A stretch of DNA of 64,000 nucleotides from Paracoccus mutanolyticus (GCF_003285265.1 NZ_CP030239.1:744001-808000); one strand, 5' to 3'. Numbered from the stretch's first letter, positions 51,821-61,876 are shown. Translations and numbers: made by a program. Notes: generated by a model not told the origin, from the letters alone.

Positions 51821-52656
51821 CTGATCGCCCCGATCATGACCGCGCCGCCGGCCAGCACCCACAGGTCGACCGGCTCGGCAAAGACCAGGGCGCCCAGAAG
51901 GCTGGCCCAGATGAGTTGCAGGAACACCACCGGCTGCGTGACGGTCAGGGGCGCGGCGGCAAAGGCCCGCGTCATGGCGTAATGCCCGGCGGTTGCGCAC
52001 AGGGCCGTGCAGGCCAGCACCGCCAGTTGCACCGCCGTGGGCGCAACCCAGTCCAGCGCGGCGACGGGGGCAAGCCCCAGGCAGACCGTCAGCGACATCA
52101 TCGCCACCACGACCGAAGGGGCCACCCGTTCGGACAGGCGCTTGGCCACCAGATAGGACGCCCCGAAGCAGACCGAGGCGCTCAGCTGCGCCAGATGCCC
52201 GGGCTCGAGCACCCGCAATCCGGGACGCAGCACGATCATCGCCCCCGCCAGCGCCACCCCGATGGCAGCCGCTCGCCGCCACGAGATGCGTTCGCCCATC
52301 AGCAGCGTGGCGCCGATGGTCACGACGATGGGGTTCAGAAAGCCGATGGCCGTGACCTCGGCCACGGTGATGCGGGCCATGGCATAGAACCACAGGATCA
52401 CGGCCAGGCAATGCAGCGCCCCGCGCCACACAAACAGCTGCCAGACCTGAGCCGGAAATCCTCGCCGCAGCGCCGGCAGCAGCAGCGGGATCATGAACAG
52501 CAACCCGAAGGCAAAGCGGATGAAGGCGCTTTCGGCGGCGGGCAGCGCCAGCCCCAGCCAGCGCACGGTTCCGTTGACGCCCACAAAGCACAGCCCCGCG
52601 GTCAGCATCCAGGCGATGCCGACAAGATCCGCGCGGGTATGGGGCGACAGGCTCAT
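51687..52656 (-). CDS. EamA/DMT-family transporter (C-terminus uncertain)
   Basis: Ten hydrophobic helices in two EamA repeats: VGIAWMLTAGLCFVGVNGTV, MARITVAEVTAIGFLNPIVV, then LSASVCFGASYLVAKRLSER and VVFLQLIWASLLGALVFAEP. The fold ends at ISYITWREAHLRR (about 51795). In frame it would run on to 51481, too long for the family and overlapping choV; a single shift would give the stop at 51687 used here. It would export a small metabolite. Confidence 0.75.
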
Positions 52657-52693
52657 GCGCCAGACTTGCCCCGGCCGGCGCGCGGGCGCAAGG

Positions 52694-53290
52694 TCAGCCC
52701 CGCAGCACAAGCCCCAAGGCGATGGTCCACATGACCAGCCCCACGCACAGGTCAAGGACCCGCCAGGCGCCGGGCCGGGCAAAGACCGGCGACAGCCAGC
52801 GCGCGCCATAGCCCAAGGCGGCAAAGAACAGGACCGATCCGGTCACCGCACCCAGGGCAAAGGCGCCCCTGTCCCCGAACCCTGCCGACACCCCGCCCAG
52901 CAGCACCACCGTGTCCAGCCAGACATGCGGGTTCAGCCAGGTCAGCGCCGCCAGCACCGCCAGCGTGGCGCGCAGGCTGGTCGCCCCCTCGCCCGCGCGC
53001 AGCACCGCGCCGCCCCGCCAGGCCGCGCGCAGCGACCGCGCGCCATAGGCCAGCAGGAACGCCGCCCCGCCCCAGCGCATGGTGTCCAGAAACCAGGGTG
53101 CGCGGGCGGCGATGGCCCCTGCCCCCAGGACGCCCGCAACGATCAGGACCGCGTCGGACAGGGCGCAGAACGCCACCGTGGCCAGCACATGGCGCCGCAT
53201 CAATCCCTGCTTCAGCACGAAGGCGTTCTGCGCCCCGATGGCCACGATCAGCGAAAGCCCGGTCCCAAGACCGGCAAGATAGGCGTGCAT
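52694..53290 (-). CDS. argO: LysE/ArgO-type amino-acid exporter
   Basis: 198 residues, intact, six hydrophobic helices: LSLIVAIGAQNAFVLKQGLM is the LysE-family N-terminal signature, then AALTWLNPHVWLDTVVLLGG. ArgO exports arginine (LysE, lysine). It diverges from argP, its usual regulator in gamma- and alphaproteobacteria, which supports the arginine/lysine exporter call. Confidence 0.92.
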   Translation of the reverse strand: MHAYLAGLGTGLSLIVAIGAQNAFVLKQGLMRRHVLATVAFCALSDAVLIVAGVLGAGAIAARAPWFLDTMRWGGAAFLLAYGARSLRAAWRGGAVLRAGEGATSLRATLAVLAALTWLNPHVWLDTVVLLGGVSAGFGDRGAFALGAVTGSVLFFAALGYGARWLSPVFARPGAWRVLDLCVGLVMWTIALGLVLRG

Positions 53291-53374
53291 GGCATCCCTC
53301 CGTTCGAACACCGGCTTGCCCCGCAGACCATCACAAGGCAAACTCAAAATCATGAAGCAGATTAAGTTTTCCTG

Positions 53375-54214
53375 ATGCTTGACTATCCCGCCCTGGCCGC
53401 GCTGGCCCAGATCATCCGGCGCGGCAGCTTCGAGGCGGCGGCCGCCAGCCTCGGCGTCACCCCCTCGGCCATCTCGCAGCGCATCAAGGCGCTCGAGGAG
53501 CGCATGGGCGAGGTGCTGGTCCATCGCGGCCCGCCGGCACGCGGCACCGACCGGGCCCTGCGGCTGGTCCAGCACCTGGATCAGGTGCTTATGCTGGAAC
53601 GGGCGCTGACCGGCGAAACGGGCCCGGTCCACCTGCGGCTGGCCGTCAATGCCGACAGCCTGGCGACCTGGTTCCCGCCGGCGATGACGGCGCTCGATGC
53701 GCTCTATGACCTGGTGGTGGACGACCAGGACCACGCGCGCGACTGGCTGCGCCAGGGGCAGGTCGCGGCCGCGCTCAGCTCGGACCCGCAGCCGGTGCCG
53801 GGTTGCGACGCCATCGCCCTGGGCAAGATGCGCTACAGGGCCATGGCCGCGCCCGCCTTCGCCGCCCGCCACTTCCCCGACGGCCCTACGGCCGAGGCGC
53901 TTGCGGCCGCCCCGGCGGTCATCTTCAACCACAAGGACGCGGCCCAGGCCCGCTGGGCGCAGAGTGTCACCGGCCAGCGCCTGCATCTGACCGGCCACAT
54001 GGTCCCCTCCTCCGAAGCCTTTGCCCGGGCGGTTGAACTGGGTCTGGGCTGGGGCATGATCCCGCAGGCGATGATCCGTCCGGGCATCGTCCCGCTTGCC
54101 GCCCTGCCGCTGGACATACCGCTTTACTGGCATGTCCAGCGCGCCCTGAAACCGGCGCTCTCGCCCCTGACCGCGGCCATACGAAAAAGGGCCGCGGCGG
54201 AACTGCGGCCCTGA
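53375..54214 (+). CDS. argP: LysR-family regulator ArgP (IciA)
   Basis: 279 residues, intact. The helix-turn-helix is IRRGSFEAAAASLGVTPSAI then SQRIKALEERMGEVLVHRGP; VHRGPPAR is a hallmark of ArgP. The effector domain contains LRLAVNADSLATWFPPAM and GLGWGMIPQAMI. In E. coli it activates argO with arginine and is held by lysine. It faces argO across an 84-bp AT-rich gap. Confidence 0.92.
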   Translation: MLDYPALAALAQIIRRGSFEAAAASLGVTPSAISQRIKALEERMGEVLVHRGPPARGTDRALRLVQHLDQVLMLERALTGETGPVHLRLAVNADSLATWFPPAMTALDALYDLVVDDQDHARDWLRQGQVAAALSSDPQPVPGCDAIALGKMRYRAMAAPAFAARHFPDGPTAEALAAAPAVIFNHKDAAQARWAQSVTGQRLHLTGHMVPSSEAFARAVELGLGWGMIPQAMIRPGIVPLAALPLDIPLYWHVQRALKPALSPLTAAIRKRAAAELRP

Positions 54215-54216
54215 CT

Positions 54217-54237
54217 TTCACTGTTTCCCAAATACCC
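54217..54237 (-). repeat. Intergenic repeat copy 6 (GGGTATTTGG family)
   Basis: Minus-strand GGGTATTTGGGAAACAGTGA followed by A, two substitutions from copy 1, in the 35-nt gap between convergent argP and yebC. Confidence 0.7.
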
Positions 54238-54249
54238 CCGCCGGAGGCG

Positions 54250-54993
54250 TCACTCCAGCTGGGCCGCGACGTCCTCGGGAATGTCGAAGTTGCCGGTGAC
54301 GTTCTGCACGTCGTCGTCTTCCTCCAGCGCGTCCAGCAGCTTCATCAGCTTCGTGGCGGTCTCAAGGTCGATTTCGGTCGGGGCCTGCGGCTTCCAGATC
54401 AGCTTGGCGTGCTCGGATTCGCCCAGGGTCGCTTCCAGCGCGCTCGACACCTCGGCCAGGTCGGTGTCGGCGGTATAGATCCAGTGCCCGTCCTCGTCGC
54501 TTTCCACGTCCTCGGCGCCGGCCTCGATGGCAGCCATCATCACCGTGTCGGCGTCGCCGGCGCTGGCGGGATACAGGATCTCGCCCTTGCGGTCGAACAT
54601 GAAGCTGACGCTGCCGGTCTGCCCCAGGTCGCCGCCGTATTTGGTGAAATAGCTGCGCACGTTCGATGCAGTGCGGTTGCGGTTGTCGGTCATCGCCTCG
54701 ACGATGATCGCGATGCCATTCGGGCCGTAGCCCTCATAGCGGATCTCGTCATAGTTCTCGGCGTCGCCGCCCTGCGATTTCTTGATGGCGCGGTCGATCA
54801 CGTCCTTGGGGACGGAATTCGACTTGGCCTCCTTGACCGCCAGGCGCAGGCGCGGGTTCTTGTCGCATCAGGGGTCGCCCATCATGGCGGCGACGGTGAT
54901 CTCTTTGGCCAGCTTCGAAAACAGCTTCGAGCGCAGCTTGTCCTGCTTGCCCTTCCGGTGCTGGATGTTGGCCCATTTGCTATGGCCTGCCAT
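54250..54993 (-). CDS. YebC/PmpR-family DNA-binding protein (one frame break)
   Basis: [20 protein letters not shown] then [20 protein letters not shown] is the YebC start; an apparent stop follows at 54868 because of a frame change, after which [40 protein letters not shown] and the acidic C-terminus ([17 protein letters not shown]) continue. The family binds nascent peptides at ribosomes or DNA depending on the member. Length, about 248, is normal. Confidence 0.92.
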
Positions 54994-55061
54994 GGTTCTT
55001 CCCAATGTTCATATGGAATATCGCAGGCGCTTTTAGGCGCCGAAGGCCGAAATCGCAAGCG

Positions 55062-55301
55062 TTAGCCCTGATGCCGGCCCAGTTCGGACAGGACGAACAG
55101 CCGCAACGCGGTCGCCAGCCCCACCTCGGGCGGGCGCCTGCTGTCGATGGCGGCGATCAGGCTGGCAGCGGTCTGGCCGCGCGCACGGGCGATGCCGCGC
55201 AATTCCTTCCAGAACGCGTCCTCCAGACTGACCGAGGTGCGGTGTCCGCCGATGGTTACCGATCGCTTGACCGGGGGGGTCATCGGCGGCAGGTCAGGCA
55301 T
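55062..55301 (-). CDS. Ribbon-helix-helix domain protein
   Basis: 79 residues: VKRSVTIGGHRTSVSLEDAF, then WKELRGIARARGQTAASLIA and AIDSRRP. The strand-helix-helix pattern RTSVSLEDAFWxxLxxIA fits the RHH_4 family of small DNA-binding proteins. It overlaps the DUF4169 gene by 8 nt; the two small genes precede fumC in the reverse direction and follow it on the same transcript. Confidence 0.75.
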   Translation of the reverse strand: MPDLPPMTPPVKRSVTIGGHRTSVSLEDAFWKELRGIARARGQTAASLIAAIDSRRPPEVGLATALRLFVLSELGRHQG

Positions 55302-55512
55302 CGCCGTCCCCGTCGTCGCGCCGGTCCGGACCAAGCATGTGCTGGTCCAGATGGCGGGCGGCGCGGGCGGCGGCATCGTCCTCGGCCTGGCGCTGCGCCT
55401 TGCTGCGGCCGAATTTCGCCGCATTCTGGTCGCCCTGCCTGCGGGCGGCATCGCGGGCGGCGCTCTTGCGCGCCGCCCGCAGGTTGATCACCTTGGGTCC
55501 GGACCCGATCAC
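55294..55512 (-). CDS. DUF4169 family protein
   Basis: 72 residues from a GTG with GAGGA 5 nt upstream: VINLRAARKSAARDAARRQG, NAAKFGRSKAQRQAEDDAAA, RAARHLDQHMLG. The N-L-R-xx-RK and ARFGRxKA pattern of a short basic protein is DUF4169. Function unknown. It begins 1-2 nt from the fumC stop and overlaps the RHH gene by 8 nt, so fumC, DUF4169 and RHH form an operon. Confidence 0.7.
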   Translation of the reverse strand: MIGSGPKVINLRAARKSAARDAARRQGDQNAAKFGRSKAQRQAEDDAAARAARHLDQHMLGPDRRDDGDGDA

Positions 55513-55513
55513 A

Positions 55514-56906
55514 TCAGTCCTCGGGACCGACCATCTGCTCGGGGCGCACGATGCGGTCGAAGGTCTCGCCATCGACGAAGCCAAGGGCAATCGCCTCCTC
55601 GCGCAGGGTGGTGCCGTTCTTGTGCGCGGTCTTGGCGACCTTGGTCGCGTTGTCATAGCCGATGGTCGGCGCCAGCGCGGTCACCAGCATCAGCGATTCC
55701 TTCATCAGCTTCTCGAGCGCGGAATGTTGGCCAGCCAGCCACGACCATGTTGTCGGTGAACGACCCCGCCGCATCGCCCAGCAGCTGCATGGATTGCAGC
55801 ACGTTATAGGACATCATCGGATTATAGACGTTCAGCTCGAAATGGCCCTGCGAACCGGCAAAGCCGACGGCCGCGTCATTGCCCATGACATGGGCGCAGA
55901 CCATGGTCAGCGCCTCGGCCTGGGTCGGGTTCACCTTGCCCGGCATGATCGACGAGCCCGGCTCGTTTTCCGGCAGGATCAGTTCGCCCAGACCCGAACG
56001 CGGCCCCGAGCCCAGCAGCCGCATGTCGTTGGCGATCTTGAACAGCGAGCCTGCCACCGTCTTCAGCGCGCCCGAGAAGAACACCATCGCGTCATGCGCC
56101 GCCAGCGCCTCGAACTTGTTCGGCGCGGTGACGAAGGGCAGCCCGGTGATCTTGGCGATTTCCGCCGCAATGGCCGTGTCCCAGCCCTTCTTGGTGTTCA
56201 GCCCGGTGCCGACGGCGGTGCCGCCCTGAGCCAGTTCATAGATGTCGGACAGGGCCAGCTTCACCCGCTCGATGCCCTTCTGGACCTGGTGGGCGTAGCC
56301 GCCGAACTCCTGGCCCAGGGTCAGGGGCGTCGCATCCTGAGTATGGGTGCGGCCGATCTTGATGATGTCCTTGAATTCCTCCGACTTCGCGACCAGCGCC
56401 TTGTGCAGCTTTTCCAGTCCCGGGATCAGCACGTCGCGGGCCTGCATGGCGATCGCCACATGCATCGCGGTCGGGAAGGTGTCGTTCGAGGACTGCCCCA
56501 TGTTCACATGGTCGTTCGGATGCACCGGCTTCTTCGAGCCCATCTCGCCGCCCAGGATCTCGATGGCGCGGTTCGAGATGACCTCGTTCGCGTTCATGTT
56601 CGACTGGGTGCCGGACCCGGTCTGCCACACGACCAGCGGGAAGTTGTCGTCGAACTTGCCTGCCGCCACTTCCTGCGCGGCCTGCACCATCGCCTGGCCC
56701 AGGGTGGAATCCAGGTTGCCCGTCGCCATGTTCACCTGGGCGGCGGCCTGCTTGATGATGCCCAGCGCGCGGATGATGGGCACGGGCTGCTTTTCCCAGC
56801 CGATGGGGAAGTTCTGGATCGAGCGCTGCGTCTGCGCCCCCCAATACTTGTCGGCGGGAACCTCGAGCGGGCCGAAGCTGTCGGTTTCGGTGCGGGTCTT
56901 GGTCAT
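55514..56906 (-). CDS. fumC: Class II fumarate hydratase FumC (one frame break)
   Basis: Starts [60 protein letters not shown] and the superfamily signature [17 protein letters not shown] are intact. After a frame change near 55735 it continues [20 protein letters not shown] and ends [13 protein letters not shown]. It hydrates fumarate in the TCA cycle without Fe-S. Length, about 463 residues, is normal. Confidence 0.95.
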
Positions 56907-56984
56907 GTCATCATCCCTCACGGTTTTGCCGAGGGTTGTAGCCGCCAGCGGCCGGATTCGCAAATGGTATGCGAAAGTATGCCG

Positions 56985-57545
56985 TTAGCGATCACGGCCC
57001 TGGCAAAAGACATAGACCTGCGCCGGCGGCAGATTGGCCCAGATCCGGCGGCTTTTTTCGTGGACCAGGCCAAAGCGGGCGCGCACCGCCCCGGACAGGG
57101 GCGGCAGGGCGCCATAGGTGATCTGGACGAAGGGCGCGCCGGGCTTCATCATCGCCAGCGCGGCCCCGACGATGGCCGCCTGCAGTTCGTCCGGCATCGG
57201 CAATGTCGGCACGCCCGAGACGACCGCATCCAGGTCGCCCCGCCCGACATTCACCATCTCCTGCGCCGGCAGGTTGTGGACCCGCGCGCCGGGAAAGCGC
57301 TGGCGCAGCCGGTCGCAGAAGGCGGCGTTCAGCTCGTAAAGCTCCAGCCGCTCGGGCGGCAGGCCCCGCGCCAGGATGGCCTGGGTGATGGTGCCGGTGC
57401 CGGCGCCGATCTCGGCCACCGCCTGCATGTCGGGCGTGACGGGCCGCGCCATCTCGCGCGCGGCCGAACGGCCGGTGGGGGCGACGGCGCGGATTTCTCC
57501 GGGCCGGCGCAGAAACTGGCCAAGAAACAACGACAGATCGGACAA
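56985..57545 (-). CDS. Class I SAM-dependent methyltransferase, PmtA-like
   Basis: 186 residues, intact. AVAEIGAGTGTITQAILARG is motif I (ExGxGxG), LELYELNAAFCDRLRQRFPG is motif II, and VVSGVPTLPMPDEL sits at the motif IV position. The arrangement, with RPGEIRAVAPTGRSAAREMA before motif I, resembles the alphaproteobacterial phospholipid N-methyltransferases (PmtA) and RsmA-like enzymes. Phosphatidylethanolamine as substrate is a reasonable guess only. Confidence 0.75.
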   Translation of the reverse strand: MSDLSLFLGQFLRRPGEIRAVAPTGRSAAREMARPVTPDMQAVAEIGAGTGTITQAILARGLPPERLELYELNAAFCDRLRQRFPGARVHNLPAQEMVNVGRGDLDAVVSGVPTLPMPDELQAAIVGAALAMMKPGAPFVQITYGALPPLSGAVRARFGLVHEKSRRIWANLPPAQVYVFCQGRDR

Positions 57546-57605
57546 GGCGGCCTCCAGCTATGCGAAGACCGCCCTATTGCTTGCCGGTGACAGGGATATG
57601 ACCGC

Positions 57606-58079
57606 CTACTTGCGCCACTTGTCCAGACTGACGACCTCGCCCCCGCCCTTGGGGGCATCCTCGGCGCCTTCGCCGCCGTCCGAGGCGTCGTCCGCCTCGT
57701 CCTCATCCTCGTCCTCGTCATCTTCGACCTGGGTCTCGAACCGCAGGCCGAATTCGACCGAGGGATCGACGAAGGTGCGCAGCGCATCGAAGGGGATGTA
57801 CAGCGGCTCGGGCGAATCGCCAAAGTTCAGGGTGATGGCAAAACCCTCCGGCCGGACCTCCAAGCTGTCGAACCAGTGCTGGATGACGATGGTCATCTCC
57901 TCGGGATAGCGCTCCCGCAGCCAGTCGGCCATCTCCACGTCCGGGTCGCGGGTATCGAAGGTGATGAAGAAATGATGATCGCCCGGCAGGCCCTCCCGGG
58001 CGACGGCATCCAGGACATCCGCGATCAGCCGCTGCATGGCACGGTGCATCATCCCGCCGTAATCAATTCCGCGCGCCAT
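57606..58079 (-). CDS. sspB: SspB-type ClpXP adaptor
   Basis: 157 residues, intact: MARGIDYGGMMHRAMQRLIA, GDHHFFITFDTRDPDVEMAD and EGFAITLNFGDSPEPLYIPF, DALRTFVDPS, followed by an acidic linker (EDDEDEDEDEADD) and a short tail VVSLDKWRK, which would dock ClpX. This is the alphaproteobacterial SspB layout; it delivers tagged proteins to ClpXP. Confidence 0.9.
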   Translation of the reverse strand: MARGIDYGGMMHRAMQRLIADVLDAVAREGLPGDHHFFITFDTRDPDVEMADWLRERYPEEMTIVIQHWFDSLEVRPEGFAITLNFGDSPEPLYIPFDALRTFVDPSVEFGLRFETQVEDDEDEDEDEADDASDGGEGAEDAPKGGGEVVSLDKWRK

Positions 58080-58171
58080 CAGCGTCTCCCCTGCTTTCTT
58101 GGGCCAAGCATAGGGTTTTGCGCCCCGATGAAAAGCCCCCTAGCGCCCGCATTCGGGCACCCCCGCAGGGT

Positions 58172-58192
58172 TTCACCGTTTTCCAAATACCC
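58172..58192 (-). repeat. Intergenic repeat copy 7 (GGGTATTTGG family)
   Basis: Minus-strand GGGTATTTGGAAAACGGTGA followed by A, identical to copy 1, between sspB and the tRNA-Asp pair. Confidence 0.7.
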
Positions 58193-58248
58193 ATGCAACG
58201 GCCCGAGCCAAGGCCGGCGCCGCCTGTCGGAAAGGGGGAAAAGGAAAA

Positions 58249-58325
58249 TGGCGCGGTTGACGGGGCTCGAACCCGCGACCCCCGGCGTGACAGGCCGGTA
58301 CTCTAACCAACTGAGCTACAACCGC
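58249..58325 (-). tRNA. tRNA-Asp (GTC), copy 2 in transcription order
   Basis: 77 nt including encoded CCA. Acceptor GCGGTTG pairs with CAACCGC; anticodon loop CTGTCAC gives GTC; T-arm GCGGGTTCGAGCCCCGT is intact. Identical to the gene at 58353-58429, 27 nt away. Confidence 0.95.
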
Positions 58326-58352
58326 GCTTTTCGTGACGATAACTGGAAATGG

Positions 58353-58429
58353 TGGCGCGGTTGACGGGGCTCGAACCCGCGACCCCCGGCGTGACAGGCC
58401 GGTACTCTAACCAACTGAGCTACAACCGC
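58353..58429 (-). tRNA. tRNA-Asp (GTC), copy 1 in transcription order
   Basis: 77 nt including encoded CCA, identical in sequence to the neighbouring copy. The tandem pair is probably one transcript read from the right. Confidence 0.95.
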
Positions 58430-58511
58430 GCAGACCATTTCCCCGGATCGTCGTCCGGGGTGCGAGGGGGTTTACGCATGCCCGCCGGCCCCGTCAAGGC
58501 CGATCTTGCCT

Positions 58512-58546
58512 AAAAAAGCCAAAGGGGCGCCCGAAAGGACGCCCCC
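58512..58546 (-). terminator. Rho-independent terminator of the PRC-barrel gene
   Basis: Minus strand: GGGGCGTCC-TTTC-GGGCGCCCC hairpin, then TTTGGCTTTTTT. It lies about 24 nt after the stop at 58570. Confidence 0.8.
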
Positions 58547-58569
58547 GTCAGCCTTGCCTTCGGACCGGG

Positions 58570-59329
58570 TCAGCGGCGCACGGTCTTTTCGTCGAAATCG
58601 GGCAGCGCCTGCAGTTCCTCCTTGGTGTAGTTCGTGGCAAAGAACGTGTCGTTGCCCACGGTCACCAGGTGGATCGCGTCGACGCCCAGCAGCACCTTTT
58701 CGCACCGATGCCCAGGAAGCCGCCGATATCGGCGACATAGCCCACGACATTGCCCGATCGTCCAGCACGATGTCGTTGACCTTGGCGATGTCCTGCCATT
58801 CGGCGGGACGCTGATCCAGCGCGGGATCGACCCATTCCGTGGACGAAGGCTGGTTCGTCGTCCAGATCCGGCGGCTGGTCAGCCACGAGCCCAACAGCCC
58901 CGGCTCGGTCTCCGAGATCGCGGGCGCGTTCACGTCGGGGGGCGTCACCGGCGTCTCGGCGGCCGCATCCACCGCCGCATCGGCGGCGTCCGAGGCGGAG
59001 TCCTGCGCATCCTCGGCCGCCGCGGCCGCATCGTCGGCGGCCTCGCTGTCCATGTCGGCGGCGGTGGCCGCGTCATCGGTCGCGGTCGCGGCGGCGTCAG
59101 CCGCGCTGTCGGCCGCGGCGGCGGCCTCATCCGCGGCCTGTTCGGCCGCCGCTCCGGCCTGGTCGGCGGCCTTGTCGGCGGCATCCTCGGCCTGTTGCGC
59201 CGCGTTCTCGGCGGCGTCGGCCGCGTTCTCGGCCGCCTGCTCGGCAGTCGGGGCCGGCGTGGCGGTCTGGGCATGAGCAGCCGGCGCAACAAGGGCCAGG
59301 GCGGTCGCTGCGATCACAAGCGGTTTCAT
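58570..59329 (-). CDS. Secreted PRC-barrel protein with long Ala/Asp-rich repeat (two frame breaks)
   Basis: A signal peptide (MKPLVIAATALALVAPAAHA) is followed by about 105 residues dominated by Ala, Asp, Glu and Gln in heptad-like blocks (AEQAAENAADAAENAAQQAE, DAADKAADQAGAAAEQAADE). Then comes a PRC-barrel-like domain: SWLTSRRIWTTNQPSSTEWV, WQDIAKVNDIVLDDRA and, after frame changes near 58755 and 58700, GNVVGYVADIGGFLGIG and FDEKTVRR. The repeat probably forms a helical spacer in the periplasm. Function unknown. Confidence 0.75.
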
Positions 59330-59447
59330 CAAGAGGTCCTCCGATTATCGTCATCCGCGACGGCCAAGCCGCCGCGCTGGGGGGCAAACGCCGGAATTTG
59401 TATCATCGTTCCCGACAGTTGGCGCTTTTGCGGCAGACCGGGCGCGG

Positions 59448-60548
59448 TCAGCGCCGGGGATGGCTGATCCGGCCGCCGCAGACCGGCCCGGGCGCGCCCG
59501 TCGTTCCGGGGCCAGAGGTCGGCAGGCCCCGCAAGACCCGCACGGCAAGCCAGCCGAAGGCCTGCGCCTCGAGCATGTCGCCATCGAGGCCGGCCCGCTC
59601 GACCGGGGCGACGGCGCAGGGCAGGCGCCGCTCCAGCGCGGCCATCATCGCGCCATTGTGCCGCCCGCCGCCGCAGACCAGCACCAGCGCCGGGACCTGC
59701 GGCACCAGCGCCAGCCCCGCCGCGACCGCCGCCGCCGCCGCATGGGTCAATGTCGCCGCCGCATCGGCATCGCCCAGATGCGCCACGTCCAGCACGCCGG
59801 CGAAGGCATCGCGGTCCAGCGACTTCGGCAGGGGCCGCGCGAAATGGGGGTGGCGCAGGAAGGCCGCGATCACCGCCTCGTCCGGGATGCCCTGCGCGGC
59901 CAGCGCCCCGCCCTGGTCCCGCGCCAGCCCCAGGCGCGCGCGCATCAGATCGTTCAGCGGCGCATTGGCCGGGCCGGTGTCGAAGGCGACGCAGGCGCCC
60001 GGCGCCTCGGGCGCGGGGGCGGCGGGATCGGCGACGGTCAGGTTGCCGACCCCGCCCAGGTTCAGAAAGCCCACAGGCCGGGGCGCAAGCAGGTCCTGCG
60101 CCACCGCCCATTCCGCGCAGGCCCAATGAAAGAAGGGCGCCAGCGGCGCGCCCTCGCCACCCTGGCGCAGGTCCTCGGAGCGGAAATCCCAGACCACCGG
60201 GCGGCCGAGCCGGCGGGCCAGCGCCGCCCCGTTCCCCGCCTGATGCGTGCCGCGCCCGCCGGGGTCATGCGCCAGGGTCTGGCCATGATAGCCGACCAGT
60301 TCCGCCTCGGGGAACCCCGCGGCCAGATCGGCATGGGCCGCGACCGAAAGCGCCGCCGCCTCGGCCACGTCAGGCCCGCCGGGCCACTGGCCCAGCGCGC
60401 CGTGCAGCAGCCCCGATTCATTGCCCGAATAGGCGCGAAAGGCGCTGCGGCCAAAGCCTGCGATGCGCAGGCCGTCCGTCTCGATCAGCGCCGCGTCCAC
60501 CCCGTCCAGCGAGGTTCCCGACATCATCCCCAGGGCCTGGATCATCAT
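59448..60548 (-). CDS. anmK: Anhydro-N-acetylmuramic acid kinase AnmK
   Basis: 366 residues, intact. [20 protein letters not shown] holds the ATP-binding GTSxDG motif, followed by [69 protein letters not shown] and VCGGGRHN. It phosphorylates and opens anhydroMurNAc in peptidoglycan recycling. It diverges from tyrS by 55 nt, a conserved neighbourhood in this family. Confidence 0.94.
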   Translation of the reverse strand: MMIQALGMMSGTSLDGVDAALIETDGLRIAGFGRSAFRAYSGNESGLLHGALGQWPGGPDVAEAAALSVAAHADLAAGFPEAELVGYHGQTLAHDPGGRGTHQAGNGAALARRLGRPVVWDFRSEDLRQGGEGAPLAPFFHWACAEWAVAQDLLAPRPVGFLNLGGVGNLTVADPAAPAPEAPGACVAFDTGPANAPLNDLMRARLGLARDQGGALAAQGIPDEAVIAAFLRHPHFARPLPKSLDRDAFAGVLDVAHLGDADAAATLTHAAAAAVAAGLALVPQVPALVLVCGGGRHNGAMMAALERRLPCAVAPVERAGLDGDMLEAQAFGWLAVRVLRGLPTSGPGTTGAPGPVCGGRISHPRR

Positions 60549-60603
60549 GCTTTCCCTTTTTCCGCCCGAACGGTATATCCGCGCCATTCGAAAGGAACAG
60601 CCC

Positions 60604-61842
60604 ATGACATACCGTGCCAAATCCGACTTTCTGCATGTGATGATCGAACGCGGCTATCTGGCGGACTGCACCGACCTGCAGGCGCTGGACGAGGCGCTGA
60701 TCGAAGGTTCGATGACGGCCTATATCGGGTATGACGCGACGGCAGCCAGCCTGCATGTCGGGCACCTTCTGAACATCATGATGCTGCGCTGGTTCCAAAG
60801 GACCGGCAACCGGCCGATCACGCTGATGGGCGGCGGCACGACCAAGGTGGGCGACCCCAGCTTCCGCAGCGAGGAGCGCCCGCTGCTGACCCCGGATGCG
60901 ATCCAGGCGAACATCGACGGCATGCAGCAGGTCTTTGCCCGCTACCTCGATTACGGCGAGGGGCGCGCGATGATGCTCAACAACGCCGAATGGCTGGACA
61001 GCCTGAACTACCTCGATTTCCTGCGCGACATCGGCCGGCATTTCAGCGTCAACCGGATGCTGAGCTTTGAATCGGTCAAGTCGCGGCTGGACCGCGAGCA
61101 ATCGCTCAGCTTCCTCGAATTCAACTACATGATCCTGCAGGCCTATGACTTCCTGGAACTGTACCGGCGCTACGACTGCCGGCTGCAGATGGGCGGCTCG
61201 GACCAGTGGGGCAATATCGTCAACGGCATCGACCTGACCCGCCGCGTGCTGGATGGCGAGATCTGGGGCCTGACTTCGCCGCTGCTGACGACCAGCGACG
61301 GGCGCAAGATGGGCAAGTCGGCGGGCGGCGCGGTCTGGCTGAACGGCGCGATGCTGTCGCCTTATGAATTCTGGCAGTTCTGGCGCAACACCACAGACGC
61401 CGACGTCGGCCGGTTCCTGAAGCTTTACACCGACCTGCCGGTCGCGGAATGCAACCGCCTGGGCGCGCTGTCGGGATCCGAGATCAACGCCGCCAAGATC
61501 ATCCTGGCCAACGAGGTGACGACGCTTCTGCACGGCGCCGAGGCGGCGGCGTCGGCCGAGGCCACCGCGCGCGAGGTCTTCGAGCAGGGCGGCGCCGGCG
61601 GCGATCTCGAGGTGGTGACGATCGGCGCCGATGCGCTGCCCGTCTCGGTGGTGCAGATGCTGGCCCAGACCGGCATCGCGGCCTCGGGGAAAGAGGCCAA
61701 GCGCCTGATCGCCGAGGGTGGCCTGCGGCTGAACAACGAGGCGGTCAGCGACCCGCAGCTTGCGGTCGATGCCGGGCTGATCGGCGACGGGCTGAAGGTC
61801 TCGGTCGGGAAAAAGAAGCACCGCATGGTGCGGGTGGGTTAA
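60604..61842 (+). CDS. tyrS: Tyrosyl-tRNA synthetase TyrS
   Basis: 412 residues, intact. The HIGH motif appears as [13 protein letters not shown], the KMSKS loop as [14 protein letters not shown], and tyrosine recognition in [20 protein letters not shown] then [16 protein letters not shown]-terminal S4 domain follows ([34 protein letters not shown]). Start at [10 protein letters not shown]. Confidence 0.96.
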   Translation: MTYRAKSDFLHVMIERGYLADCTDLQALDEALIEGSMTAYIGYDATAASLHVGHLLNIMMLRWFQRTGNRPITLMGGGTTKVGDPSFRSEERPLLTPDAIQANIDGMQQVFARYLDYGEGRAMMLNNAEWLDSLNYLDFLRDIGRHFSVNRMLSFESVKSRLDREQSLSFLEFNYMILQAYDFLELYRRYDCRLQMGGSDQWGNIVNGIDLTRRVLDGEIWGLTSPLLTTSDGRKMGKSAGGAVWLNGAMLSPYEFWQFWRNTTDADVGRFLKLYTDLPVAECNRLGALSGSEINAAKIILANEVTTLLHGAEAAASAEATAREVFEQGGAGGDLEVVTIGADALPVSVVQMLAQTGIAASGKEAKRLIAEGGLRLNNEAVSDPQLAVDAGLIGDGLKVSVGKKKHRMVRVG

Positions 61843-61848
61843 GGCGGC

Positions 61849-61874
61849 AAGGCCGGGGGCGACCCCGGCCTTTT
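61849..61874 (+). terminator. Terminator between tyrS and the outer-membrane protein gene
   Basis: AAGGCCGGGG and CCCCGGCCTT form 10-bp arms, followed by TTTT-type sequence on the + strand (TTTTCG) and AA/TT at the other base; it could serve both convergent genes. Confidence 0.7.
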
Positions 61875-61876
61875 CG

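Noticed and set aside
49964-52591. An 875-codon minus-strand open frame over choW and choV
   Set aside because: It lies opposite two intact ABC transporter genes and has no domain of its own.
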